DNA of 64,000 nt from an uncultured Erythrobacter sp. (GTDB lineage: Bacteria > Pseudomonadota > Alphaproteobacteria > Sphingomonadales > Sphingomonadaceae), in contig CANMIS010000004.1 of the NCBI GenBank assembly GCA_947498065.1, positions 248,001 through 312,000 on the forward strand, given 5' to 3'. The notes beneath the pieces are model-generated. The model did no database searches, was not told the origin of the DNA, and saw nothing but the letters and a program-made list of their open reading frames with translations. The position numbers and the translations under genes are program-made. Positions 45,888 to 54,626 of the stretch are shown in pieces. Position 1 is the first letter of the stretch. Each line of letters begins with the position of its first letter.

Positions 45888-48086
45888 ATGAACGAAACGT
45901 CCGCAGTCCCAAGTCAGGCGCCCGAGCCAGTCAATGCGTGGTACGACCGCTATCTCCCGTCGCCTCAGGCGAGCACTCAGGAGCGGCGACCGCTGTTCGA
46001 TGTGACCGATTTGCGCGGACTATTGTTCAGACAGCGCTGGACGATTGGCGGCACAGTTCTGCTTGCTCTGGTTGCCGGTCTGATCATCACAATGCTGCAG
46101 CAGCCGATCTATCAAGCTGACACCACGCTTCGCGTGGAGCCGCGGGGGCTATATGTCGTCGAGGGCCAGGATGTCGCTCCGCAAATCTACAACAATGAAG
46201 TCTCCAGCTACATGGCGACGCAAGTTGGCGTGATCGAAAGCTACAATCTTGCGCTCGTTGTCGCGCAAAACCTCAAACTTGCTGAGCGGCCCGGCTTCAT
46301 TGGCGAAGAAGCCGACAGTGGCCGCCCGAATGGTCGCAGTGACGAGCAATGGCTCGAAGATAAAACCGCTATGGCTGCGTCCATGCTAAAGGGCGGGCTG
46401 ACCGCAGACATTCCGTACGACAGCCGGATCGCGACGATCAGCTACCAATCAGAAGATCCGGCCTTAGCGGCGGAAATCGCGAACGCCTATGCCGAGGCAT
46501 ACGTGTCATCGGACGCGCGCCGGAACGTCGACAGCAACGAATATGCACGCACTTATTTGCAAGAGCAGATCGCCGATGTCCGGGCCCAATTGCAAGATGC
46601 TGAAAAGGCGGCGAACGCCTATGCCCGGAGCAATGGCATCGTCACGCAAAAGCCAGCAAGCGAAGACGGCGAAGCAGCCACAACAACAACCGCAGCGAAC
46701 CTGACGAGCATCAATGAAACCGCCAGCGCCGCCCGGGCAAAACGCATAGCGGCGCAGCAAAGGTGGAGAGCTGTTTCCTCCATGCCAGCTGCGCAATTGC
46801 CGGAGGTGCAGAACAATGTGGTGGTCCAAAACCTGCAGAACACGCGGGCACGGCTAATCGGTGAGCGCACCAATCTGCAGCAGCGCTACAATGACCAATA
46901 TCCTTCAATTGTCGAAATCAACGCTCAAATCGCAGAAGTTGAGCGGCAAATCGAAAACGCCAGCGCAGATATCAAGGCCAGCATTCGCAGCGACTTTGTG
47001 ATCGCCCGCGAGCAGGAACGCGCGCTTACGCGTGAACTCCGCTCCGTCACGCAAGCGACACTCAACGAACAAGATCGTCAGGTGCAATTCAGCGTCCTTG
47101 AACGAGAGGCAGGCGCCCTGCGCAGCCAGCTTGCAGAGCTCTTGGCGCGGTTCAACTCGATCAGCACAGCGGCCAATGTACAGAGCGGCACTATCACGCG
47201 ACTCGACCCCGCTTTGGTGCCCTCATCGCCGATATCGCCAAATCTCATGCGCAACCTGCTGATCGCTTTGGTCAGCGGCCTCGCTTTGGCTGGCGGATTG
47301 GCAGTGATCCGCGAGACCTTCGATGATCGCCTGCGTTCGCTCGACGACGTTGAAACAAAGGTTGGATTGCCGCTGTTTGGGCACACGCCCTTTGTCGATG
47401 AGGCCAAGATTCATGAAGAGGGATCAGAACAGCACGGCGCGTTGATGGAGGCCTATGCCTCGATCCAGTCGACATTGGATTATGCGATGTCGCGCGACAA
47501 AAATGTGCTGCAATTCACCAGTGCTCAACCGGGTGAAGGCAAATCGACCAGCGCGCTGATCCTGGCGGAGATGTTTGCTCGGTTGGGCCGCAAGACGCTG
47601 CTTATTGACGGCGATTTGCGTAAGCCATCGATCGCAAAATTGCTTGGCAGCGAGCCTCCCGAAGCTGGCCTCGTGGAGGTCTTGCTTGGACATTCTGATT
47701 TCGAAACGGCAGTGGTCAAAGGGCCTCATGAAAACCTGGATGTGCTGGCTGTCGGCGCGCTTCCCCCCAATCCGGTCGAAACCCTGTCGTCAGATTATCT
47801 GGCCAATTTTCTAGCTAAGCAGCGGCAAGACTATTCGATCATCCTGATCGATTCCTCGCCGGTCATGGGGATCGCCGATGCCCCACTGCTTGCCAAACAT
47901 GTTGATGGGACAGTCTTCATTCTTGAGGCCAACAAAGTGCAATTCGGCCAAGCCAAGGCGGCGGTTAAACGTTTGCAGGGCGTCGGCGCCAATGTCTTGG
48001 GCGTGGTCCTGACAAAGTACCGCGCGCTGACCGCTGGGCAGAGCTATGATTACCAATACCGCTACTACCAATATGAGGACAAATAG
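45888..48086 (+). CDS. Polysaccharide co-polymerase with tyrosine autokinase domain (Wzc/GumC-BYK)
   Basis: This 732-aa inner-membrane protein regulates chain length and export. A Wzz domain has TM1 near residues 55-75 (IGGTVLLALVAGLIITML), a long coiled-coil periplasmic region, and TM2 near 450 (LLIALVSGLALAGGL). The BY-kinase domain has Walker A QPGEGKSTSALIL, Walker A' LLIDGDLRKP, Walker B IILIDSSPV and a tyrosine cluster at the C-terminus (YDYQYRYYQYEDK), the usual autophosphorylation site. Kinase and co-polymerase are fused in one chain. Confidence 0.94.
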   Translation: MNETSAVPSQAPEPVNAWYDRYLPSPQASTQERRPLFDVTDLRGLLFRQRWTIGGTVLLALVAGLIITMLQQPIYQADTTLRVEPRGLYVVEGQDVAPQIYNNEVSSYMATQVGVIESYNLALVVAQNLKLAERPGFIGEEADSGRPNGRSDEQWLEDKTAMAASMLKGGLTADIPYDSRIATISYQSEDPALAAEIANAYAEAYVSSDARRNVDSNEYARTYLQEQIADVRAQLQDAEKAANAYARSNGIVTQKPASEDGEAATTTTAANLTSINETASAARAKRIAAQQRWRAVSSMPAAQLPEVQNNVVVQNLQNTRARLIGERTNLQQRYNDQYPSIVEINAQIAEVERQIENASADIKASIRSDFVIAREQERALTRELRSVTQATLNEQDRQVQFSVLEREAGALRSQLAELLARFNSISTAANVQSGTITRLDPALVPSSPISPNLMRNLLIALVSGLALAGGLAVIRETFDDRLRSLDDVETKVGLPLFGHTPFVDEAKIHEEGSEQHGALMEAYASIQSTLDYAMSRDKNVLQFTSAQPGEGKSTSALILAEMFARLGRKTLLIDGDLRKPSIAKLLGSEPPEAGLVEVLLGHSDFETAVVKGPHENLDVLAVGALPPNPVETLSSDYLANFLAKQRQDYSIILIDSSPVMGIADAPLLAKHVDGTVFILEANKVQFGQAKAAVKRLQGVGANVLGVVLTKYRALTAGQSYDYQYRYYQYEDK

Positions 48087-48102
48087 GCGGGACCATAGGC
48101 CG

Positions 48103-48972
48103 ATGGACACGGCAAACTTTACGGTCATCATTCCTGCTCATGATGAGGCCGCAGTAATCGCGCGTTGCCTCACGTGCCTATATGAAGATGCGCCAGCCGA
48201 AGCCGAATTTGAAGTGATCGTGGTGGCCAATGGATGCAGCGATCAAACCGCCCAGATAGCGCGCGGTTTTGCTCCTCAAGTCAAAGTGATCGAAGTCGCT
48301 GAGGCGTCCAAACCTGCGGCCATGAATGCGGGACGAGCTGCCGCTTCGTACTTCCCGCAAGTGTTCTTGGATGCAGATGTGGTGTGCAACTTTGGAACAC
48401 TGCAGTCTCTGACTGATGCATTAGAGAATAGTGAGGTGTTGGCTGCTGTGCCCAAAGCGCGGTTTGACACCTCGGGGTGTAGCTCGTCCGTGCGGGCCTA
48501 TTACAAGGTTTGGCAAAAGCAGCACTTTGCTTCGTCAGCGCTGGGTGGTTCAGGATGCTTTGCTATCGCGGCGCAGGGCTTGGAACGGATAGGCCCCTTC
48601 CCCGCGATTATCGCAGATGATTTGTGGGCTTTATCGCGGTTTGCAGGCAATGAGAGAATGCTGGTGACGCAGGATAGCACTGGTCAGTCAGTTTATAGCA
48701 CCATAACCCCGCCTCAAACTGCGATCGAACAAGTCCGAGTAGAAGCACGGCGGCGGATCGGCAGTGAGCAGGTTCGCAGCCATTTCCCTAGTTCCTATTT
48801 GCCAGAGACAGGCACAGGCGTTCTCAAATCAGCTTTCTCCGGAGGGACTGCGCCCGTAGCCGTCATGACCTTTGCAGGAATGAAGCTGGCCTCGAAGCTG
48901 CTAGCCGAATGGTGCAAGCTGCGCGGGCAGCAAGCGATCTGGGTCCGCGATCATAGCTCGCGCAGTCTGTGA
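48103..48972 (+). CDS. Family 2 glycosyltransferase
   Basis: The 289-aa GT-A enzyme begins FTVIIPAHDEAAVIARCLTCLY, with EVIVVANGCSDQTAQIARG and the DxD-type QVFLDADVV. The central region (CFAIAAQGLERIGPFPAIIADDLWALSRF) places the acceptor base. Donor and acceptor sugars are unknown. I chose ATG 48103 (MDTANFTVII) because the ORF's first Met at 48046 is inside the kinase gene. The next gene overlaps by 4 bp. Confidence 0.88.
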   Translation: MDTANFTVIIPAHDEAAVIARCLTCLYEDAPAEAEFEVIVVANGCSDQTAQIARGFAPQVKVIEVAEASKPAAMNAGRAAASYFPQVFLDADVVCNFGTLQSLTDALENSEVLAAVPKARFDTSGCSSSVRAYYKVWQKQHFASSALGGSGCFAIAAQGLERIGPFPAIIADDLWALSRFAGNERMLVTQDSTGQSVYSTITPPQTAIEQVRVEARRRIGSEQVRSHFPSSYLPETGTGVLKSAFSGGTAPVAVMTFAGMKLASKLLAEWCKLRGQQAIWVRDHSSRSL

Positions 48973-49949
48973 ACGTGGATCAGTCCATGACGTCCTCACC
49001 CATCGACATTTCAATTCTGGTCGTGGCGTTCAACTCGCGCGGCTGCATTGATGCGTGTTTGGGCTCAATTGAGAGGGGTGGCGGGCGGGCCCGCGTTGAA
49101 GTTCTGTTGGTCGACAATGGCCGTGACGGGACAGAGCAACACGTCTCGGAAGTTTTCCCTGATGTCACCACCATAGCTAGCGAAGGCAATGTCGGATTCG
49201 CGCGAGCAAACAATCGTTTGGCCAGACACGCAAAGGGTCAATATCTGCTACTGCTTAACCCAGATGCCTTTCTTCAGGAGTGCGCGCTCGATGCCCTGCT
49301 GGATGGCGCCGCCCGCCACCCAGAAGCGGGCGCATGGGGCGGCATCACGCTTGATAGCGATGGGCAGCCCGACTTTGGCAATTCCATTCAAATGCCGTCC
49401 TTGAGCGGATTTCTATCGAGCGTGTTGGCCATCTCTGGGGCGCTTCACGGCTCCTCATCGAGTATTGAGAGCGACCGGCCAGCAGACGTTCTATCAGGCG
49501 GATTCTTCATGATCCGGCGCGACCTTTGGGAGGAGATGAGCGGCTTGGACGAGCGCTTCTTCCTGTATTGCGAAGAAGTCGATCTATGTTTGCGTCTTAG
49601 CCAATCGGGCCACGGCCTAAGGCAAATTGCCGCAGCAAAGGCGTACCATCAGATCGCTCATGGAAATTTTCAGTCGCCCCTCCGCCGCCTCTATCAAGCC
49701 GCTGGGACCATGGAATTTCTAAAGAAACACTGGCCTTTACCCAAGCGGATCATCGCCGCTGTATTGATCTGGAAGGCTGCGCTTTTGCGGGTAATTCTCG
49801 GCACGCTTTTGGGTTGGCACAGCGACCGGCTTGCCACAGCAGGCAAAGGGTATCGACACGTTGCACTGCGGCCCGGTCTGTGGCTGCGCGGCTATGATCT
49901 GAAGTCAGGCCTAAAGGCTAGGCTCGATAGCGGCGCATTGGCCGATTGA
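48969..49949 (+). CDS. Family 2 glycosyltransferase, rhamnosyltransferase-like (WbbL type)
   Basis: The 326-aa protein has ISILVVAFNSRGCIDACLGSIERGG, VLLVDNGRDGTEQHV, IASEGNVGFARANNRLARHAKGQYLLLLNPDA and a late DERFFLYCEEVDLCLRL block. This order is typical of WbbL-like dTDP-rhamnosyltransferases. It starts at GTG 48969, overlapping the previous stop; GTG 48975 and ATG 48987 are alternatives. C-terminal hydrophobic residues suggest membrane contact. The rhamnose donor is an inference; only an rfbA stump is seen nearby. Confidence 0.85.
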   Translation: MNVDQSMTSSPIDISILVVAFNSRGCIDACLGSIERGGGRARVEVLLVDNGRDGTEQHVSEVFPDVTTIASEGNVGFARANNRLARHAKGQYLLLLNPDAFLQECALDALLDGAARHPEAGAWGGITLDSDGQPDFGNSIQMPSLSGFLSSVLAISGALHGSSSSIESDRPADVLSGGFFMIRRDLWEEMSGLDERFFLYCEEVDLCLRLSQSGHGLRQIAAAKAYHQIAHGNFQSPLRRLYQAAGTMEFLKKHWPLPKRIIAAVLIWKAALLRVILGTLLGWHSDRLATAGKGYRHVALRPGLWLRGYDLKSGLKARLDSGALAD

Positions 49950-50764
49950 ACGAATCCGTGAGCCTGCAACACTTTCTTCTCACGCGTTTCAATATCGCGA
50001 GCACTGGGCGGGAAGCAGTGATCCGTCGCCGCAGCGGGTGGCTCGACCGGCGCATGGAGCTGTTCGAAGAGATTTGCCTGCCCAGTGTGGCGGCACAAAC
50101 TGAGCGCGACTTCCAATGGCTCATCTATTTCGATGCTGGGACCGGAGACGCTTACCGCGAACGGATTGAGAGCTGGCGCGCGGTTGTGCCGTTTGACCCG
50201 GTTTTTGGTGATGATTTCGTATCACGCCGGGCGGCTGACGATATCAGAATGCGCCTAAACGCAAGCACCAAAAAACTCCTGACCACCCGGCTCGACAATG
50301 ATGATGCAATTGCCCGTTTTTTCGTTGCCAAACTGCATGAGGCAACGGAGCAGTTGCCGATTAGGACGGCGATAAACTTCCCAGCCGGTTACAGCCTGAA
50401 GGCGCGCAAACTCTACCATGCAAGCGACCAAACCAGCCCCTTTGTATCACTGCTAGAGGAGGCAGATAGCACCCAAACCGTCTGGTGCGATCAGCATCGT
50501 AGGCTGCGGAAGACCTATCCCTATCACCAGATTTCGTCGCCACCCGCATGGCTGCAAACACTCCATGGCGAGAACGTTTCGAACCGTGTCAAAGGTGCCC
50601 GCGCACTAGACATCTCCATGTTGCCGAACTTCGAAATTGCAGAGCACCGATTGCCCCGTCCGCCAAGCCTGCTGGAAGCGAGTCTAGACCGATGGATTTG
50701 GTGGCCAATGAGATGGGTGCGCGAGCGGGCGATTACGGCAGCGAAACGCCTGTTACATCGGTGA
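49946..50764 (+). CDS. Putative rhamnosyltransferase-like glycosyltransferase (PF11316 type)
   Basis: The 272-aa protein matches a family annotated as putative rhamnosyl transferase: LQHFLLTRFNI near the N-terminus, RMELFEEICLPSVAAQTERDFQWLIYFDAGT, and TTRLDNDDAIARFFV with its DNDD donor-binding motif. It starts at TTG 49946, overlapping the previous stop (TTGA), with GTG 49958 an alternative. It is the third transferase in a tightly coupled plus-strand run and probably adds a side or repeat-unit sugar. Confidence 0.8.
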   Translation: MNESVSLQHFLLTRFNIASTGREAVIRRRSGWLDRRMELFEEICLPSVAAQTERDFQWLIYFDAGTGDAYRERIESWRAVVPFDPVFGDDFVSRRAADDIRMRLNASTKKLLTTRLDNDDAIARFFVAKLHEATEQLPIRTAINFPAGYSLKARKLYHASDQTSPFVSLLEEADSTQTVWCDQHRRLRKTYPYHQISSPPAWLQTLHGENVSNRVKGARALDISMLPNFEIAEHRLPRPPSLLEASLDRWIWWPMRWVRERAITAAKRLLHR

Positions 50765-50766
50765 TG

Positions 50767-52053
50767 CTATGCCTCGGTGAGTGCTCGCTGGGAGTTCTGA
50801 GAAAGCGATACTGCGATGCCGAGCAAGGCAAAAAACCAAACCTGAGGCGATAGCCACAAGGCCACCGAAAACACCCCAAGGCACGTAACCGACAAGGCGA
50901 TCGCTGTGCCGCGCATCGTGTTCTGATCCACCGGCGCTAAATGCACGGAGTTGCGAGCGAGGCCAACCACGGCGATCAAGACCGCAAGCAAGGCGAGGAC
51001 CGGGGCTATGACCCCGTGCCGCATCGCCAGAACAAGCCAGTAATTGTCAACCGATGGCGGCATCCACCGGGGCCGCGCCCAATCGCCAAAGCCGATCCCG
51101 AACAGCGGGTTTTCGACCACAGTCTTAATGCCTTCGTCCCAGATGAGCAGGCGGAAGAAAGCCGTTTGATTGTTGAGCGCTGCAAACCGGGTGATCAGCT
51201 TCACAACCCCCGACTGGCTGGCCACCTCCAGAAATACAATCACCGCCAGCAATCCCAGAAGTGCAAGCCGCCAACTGACCATGCTGGTGCGGGAAATCAT
51301 CAAATTCGCCGTCACCAATGCGAGGCCGGATGCTAGCACCAAGAAGGCTCCGGAGCTGAACGTGAACACGCAGCAAAAGGCTCCAAACAGGCCGAGCCAC
51401 AAGGGCCAGCCGCGCAGGCCAGCCACCAGATAAAGCGGCAAGAAGCTACCCAGGAAAATACCGGCGAGGATTGGATGCGGGAATGGCCCCTGCGCGCGCA
51501 TCAGACCGAGCCGGATCGACGGTTCAAGCTCATGGATCTGTCCAGTGATCGCACTTGCAGCGGGCATGACCAGATGCGTCTGGAGAAGCGATTCGGCCCC
51601 AATGAATAGCCCCGTGACTGCCAGCCCGGGCGCAACCAGAACCAGCAGAATGCGCAAATCCTTGAGCGAATGAAGCGTGGTGCGCAGCCAGAAATAGGCG
51701 ATGATTATATCCAGTATCAAAGAACCAGAGGCCTGTACCGCTTGGTCCAACCCCATGGTCACGATTGAGGATATAGCGATCCAAACCCCGAGCGCGGCGA
51801 CGACATAATCGGCCACGCAAAGCCTGAGGCGGCCTGTCAGAACATCACGAAGGATGAAGAAAGCCGCACCGATCAGGAAAAGCCGATAAGGCGGCAGCAG
51901 CAATGTGCCGACGCTAAAATTGAACGGCAGCGGGATCAGCAGACAATAAACCAGCGCCGCCGCGCCAAAGATACGCCATCGTTCGGCCTCGTGATCTCTC
52001 GCCATTTGCGGCGCAGTCATTGAGTTGATTGGCAAGGCTGCTGAATTTTCCAT
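50767..52053 (-). CDS. O-antigen ligase/polymerase-family membrane protein (Wzy-like)
   Basis: The ~430-aa protein has about 11-12 hydrophobic helices and a large periplasmic loop between residues ~300 and 350. The loop contains LIWDEGIKTVVENPLFGIGFGDWARPRWMPPSVDNYWLVLAMRHGV, the pattern typical of the Wzy_C/WaaL superfamily. In this context it would polymerise lipid-linked repeats in the periplasm. I prefer ATG 52053 (MENSAALPINS), with the ORF's first Met at 52095 possible. It is transcribed toward the glycosyltransferases on the opposite strand. Confidence 0.85.
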   Translation of the reverse strand: MENSAALPINSMTAPQMARDHEAERWRIFGAAALVYCLLIPLPFNFSVGTLLLPPYRLFLIGAAFFILRDVLTGRLRLCVADYVVAALGVWIAISSIVTMGLDQAVQASGSLILDIIIAYFWLRTTLHSLKDLRILLVLVAPGLAVTGLFIGAESLLQTHLVMPAASAITGQIHELEPSIRLGLMRAQGPFPHPILAGIFLGSFLPLYLVAGLRGWPLWLGLFGAFCCVFTFSSGAFLVLASGLALVTANLMISRTSMVSWRLALLGLLAVIVFLEVASQSGVVKLITRFAALNNQTAFFRLLIWDEGIKTVVENPLFGIGFGDWARPRWMPPSVDNYWLVLAMRHGVIAPVLALLAVLIAVVGLARNSVHLAPVDQNTMRGTAIALSVTCLGVFSVALWLSPQVWFFALLGIAVSLSQNSQRALTEA

Positions 52054-52269
52054 TGGGATATTGCGGCGGCTTCCTTTGACCTTTGAACAATGCACTAAGT
52101 CGATTGCCCGAGCCTATTGTGGATCACTGCGTCCAATCTTGCCAGACCCAAGTTCTCGCACCGCAATTTGCACCGCGAGCGCCTCTATTCGCAAACAACT
52201 TTCCTACATGTTCTATTTATGTTCTTATCCTTGAACAGTTTCACCCCACGCGAATCCGAGGACATCGAA

Positions 52270-52539
52270 ATGCAACAAGATCCATTCCGCAATCAAGCCG
52301 ACAGCCCAATGGCGCCAGCTGAATATTGCTTCGAAATCACGCCAAGCGACACAGACGATCTGATGTGCGCGACCAAGGCGCTTTACGTCGGCGAAGGCGG
52401 TGATTTGGCCGTCACCTCGGTTCGCGCCGATGCCCCTGTTGTCTTCACCAGCGTTCCATCAGGCAGCATTATCGATGTCCGCGCTCGGAAAGTCAGCGCA
52501 TCCGGCACGACAGCAGCGAACATTATCGGGCTGGCCTAA
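52270..52539 (+). CDS. Spike base protein, RCAP_Rcc01079 family
   Basis: The 89-aa product fits the family of the Rhodobacter capsulatus gene-transfer-agent head-spike base (rcc01079, GhsA). Family features visible are DPF near the start, SPAEYCFEITPSDTDDLMCATKALYVGEGGDLAV, VVFTSVPSGSIIDVRARKVSASGTTA and NIIGL at the end. I chose ATG 52270 because the family begins there; the ORF's earlier Met is in unrelated sequence. It ends one base into the start of the large downstream gene (TAATG), so the two are coupled. No capsid, portal or tail genes are nearby. Confidence 0.82.
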   Translation: MQQDPFRNQADSPMAPAEYCFEITPSDTDDLMCATKALYVGEGGDLAVTSVRADAPVVFTSVPSGSIIDVRARKVSASGTTAANIIGLA

Positions 52540-54569
52540 TGGGGCGCGTCGGATTTGGCTTTGGCTCGGTTGCAAGGCTGCTGAACGCGGCATCCGCATC
52601 GAGCAAAGCGACCATCATCCCGGGCGAAGATTGGACCGGATCAGCGGGCAGCGGATTTGCATCCGTACCCGCTGATCCGGCTCGGACAACCGCCAAGCCG
52701 GTGCTGCGTCTCATCACTCCGCCCAAGCAACGCTTTTCCAGCAATCTCACAATTGGCGTTCGGGCGGCGGCGAACAATTCTGGCACTTTGTTCGACACAG
52801 ACGGCCTGTCGTTTGTCCGCGTCCATTATGAAGGCAACATCGTCGATATTGCCGCACCGAGCGTGCGCAATCTCGTTGACGCCAATGGTGTCACGAAATG
52901 CTATTGGGGTTGGTGGTGTGAGCTCGAATACAGCGGCAATGGCGCAGCGGATGTGTATTTTGAGGCGGTCCCGACCGACACCAATATGCAAAGCCGCGTG
53001 ATCGGACCCTACACGTTTCATCCGAATGACGAGGAGTGGGAGCTCGACTTTACCGTCAATCCCGACTTGCCGCTTTCGGCCACGAATTATCACGACATCA
53101 ATCCAGCCATCAATGCCATGAAGCAACAAGGTGCCTCCGGCGCCTTGCGCGTGCGAATTGAGAAAGCTGGCGATTACGCGCTGACGGACCGCAATTGGAA
53201 CAGAGGCGCGGCGGCTGAATGGCTTGTTGTGGAAGCCACTGTTCCCGGCGTTCGCTTTTCCCAAGACTTGCAAGCGGACGGCACGCTCAGCTTCTTCCGC
53301 CCTCGCTTCGAGCCAGTTTGCTTCCGCCGCTGCGAGTTCGATTTTGCGGGATCCAGCGAGTATTATTTCGAGCCTGGCTGGGCGCGGAACAATTGGTTCG
53401 ATGGCTGCGTCTTGACCAATAGCAATGGCCGCAATGATGCCCCGTTAAAGGTGCCTCGCAACACGCTGGCGTGGATTTTGCGTGGGAGGCATTGGATCAC
53501 CGAATGCAGTTTCAGCAATTTGGCAAACTGCGCGACGGGTCAGCATCTGGTGCGCGGATGCGAGTTTACCCAGTGCTGGTCGGATCTCGCAAATGGCACA
53601 TATGCCTTTGTCGGCAACATAGTGCAGGATTTCGACGGTAGCTATTACCGCGATGGCATGGCTGCTTTGAGCGTGGAATACGCCGGGCCTGCTGGAAGCG
53701 CGACCATCGCAGCAAGCGGTATTGGTCCGAAAACCTTCACCTTGCGAGAAGATGGCGCAAGCATCGGGACGTTTGTGACCGGAACCAACAAGGCCGCGTT
53801 TCTCGCCGATACCAATTACACCGTTCAAAACCTTGCTGATTGGATCAATTCTCAGTCTGGCTGGAGCGCGGCTGTGCTGGACAATCGCTTCGCAGCTTTT
53901 GGGCTATGCCTGGATAGCGGCTCTCCGCAGGCTGCTTTCGGCCAGCAAGATGTGAAGTCGGCGCCGCTGGTCTTGCATACGAAGTTCGACATCCATGCCG
54001 ATATTTATCAGCTGAGCGGCAATTCAGCGATTGAGAACATCGTCATCGCCGAAAACCGCATGTGGGATATTGATGCGCAGAACATCTTCCTCACGGCCCC
54101 CGGCGGGTTCAGCGACGTGATGATCGTGAACAATGCGTTTGAGAACTTCCTAAGCAGCGGCGCACAAAGCCAGTTCAGCTCCGCCCACAGCCATGTGATT
54201 ATCGCGCATAACTCCATGGCGAGCCAAACAATCTCCATGCGCAGCGACAGCACGTTCAACCCAGACGCTTACTGCCTGATTGCGAACAACGTCTCGCAAG
54301 AATTGCGGTGGGGCGGCGCGGCAGACCCCGATCCAGTCGTTGCGGACAATCATGTGCATGCCGGCTCTTCTGCACCAACAGGGGCAAATGGCACGTCAAT
54401 CGGCGGCGACTTCGGTTCGCTTTATGCCGATGCGGACAATGGCAATTTTGCTCCTGCCGGTGACCTTCTGATCAATGGAAAGAGCCCGGTGCTGCGCGGC
54501 GATTTGAACTGCGCCAAACGTTCAACTTTTGGCGTAGTCGGCGCTGTTGGAAAGTCGATCTTTGGTTGA
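52539..54569 (+). CDS. Large putative right-handed beta-helix protein partnered with spike base
   Basis: I do not recognise a named family for this 676-aa protein. The N-terminal ~30 residues (GFGFGSVARLLNAASA) may be a docking segment. The middle and C-terminal parts show short repeated strand-turn units with Asn/Gly turns (NNWFDGCVLTNSNGRN, NIVIAENRMWDIDAQNIFLT, DVMIVNNAFENFLS, HVIIAHNSMASQ), as in pectate-lyase-like or tailspike beta-helices. No signal peptide is visible. It is coupled to the spike-base gene, matching the ghsA-ghsB order in Rhodobacter. It could bind or trim polysaccharide. Confidence 0.7.
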   Translation: MGRVGFGFGSVARLLNAASASSKATIIPGEDWTGSAGSGFASVPADPARTTAKPVLRLITPPKQRFSSNLTIGVRAAANNSGTLFDTDGLSFVRVHYEGNIVDIAAPSVRNLVDANGVTKCYWGWWCELEYSGNGAADVYFEAVPTDTNMQSRVIGPYTFHPNDEEWELDFTVNPDLPLSATNYHDINPAINAMKQQGASGALRVRIEKAGDYALTDRNWNRGAAAEWLVVEATVPGVRFSQDLQADGTLSFFRPRFEPVCFRRCEFDFAGSSEYYFEPGWARNNWFDGCVLTNSNGRNDAPLKVPRNTLAWILRGRHWITECSFSNLANCATGQHLVRGCEFTQCWSDLANGTYAFVGNIVQDFDGSYYRDGMAALSVEYAGPAGSATIAASGIGPKTFTLREDGASIGTFVTGTNKAAFLADTNYTVQNLADWINSQSGWSAAVLDNRFAAFGLCLDSGSPQAAFGQQDVKSAPLVLHTKFDIHADIYQLSGNSAIENIVIAENRMWDIDAQNIFLTAPGGFSDVMIVNNAFENFLSSGAQSQFSSAHSHVIIAHNSMASQTISMRSDSTFNPDAYCLIANNVSQELRWGGAADPDPVVADNHVHAGSSAPTGANGTSIGGDFGSLYADADNGNFAPAGDLLINGKSPVLRGDLNCAKRSTFGVVGAVGKSIFG

Positions 54570-54586
54570 GCCTTGCGGGAGGCAAA

Positions 54587-54619
54587 GAGAGCCGGAGCTA
54601 TCCCAACGCTCCGGCTCTC
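54587..54619. terminator. Perfect 12-bp inverted repeat between convergent genes
   Basis: GAGAGCCGGAGC and GCTCCGGCTCTC form a perfect stem with a 9-nt loop, between the beta-helix gene and the convergent flippase. The minus-strand side is followed only by TTTGCC, so it is a probable but T-poor terminator for one or both directions. Confidence 0.65.
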
Positions 54620-54626
54620 GCGCCGC

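Noticed and set aside
52270-54569. Prophage remnant
   Set aside because: No integrase, capsid, portal, terminase or tail gene, no att repeat and no tRNA nearby; only the spike pair is present.
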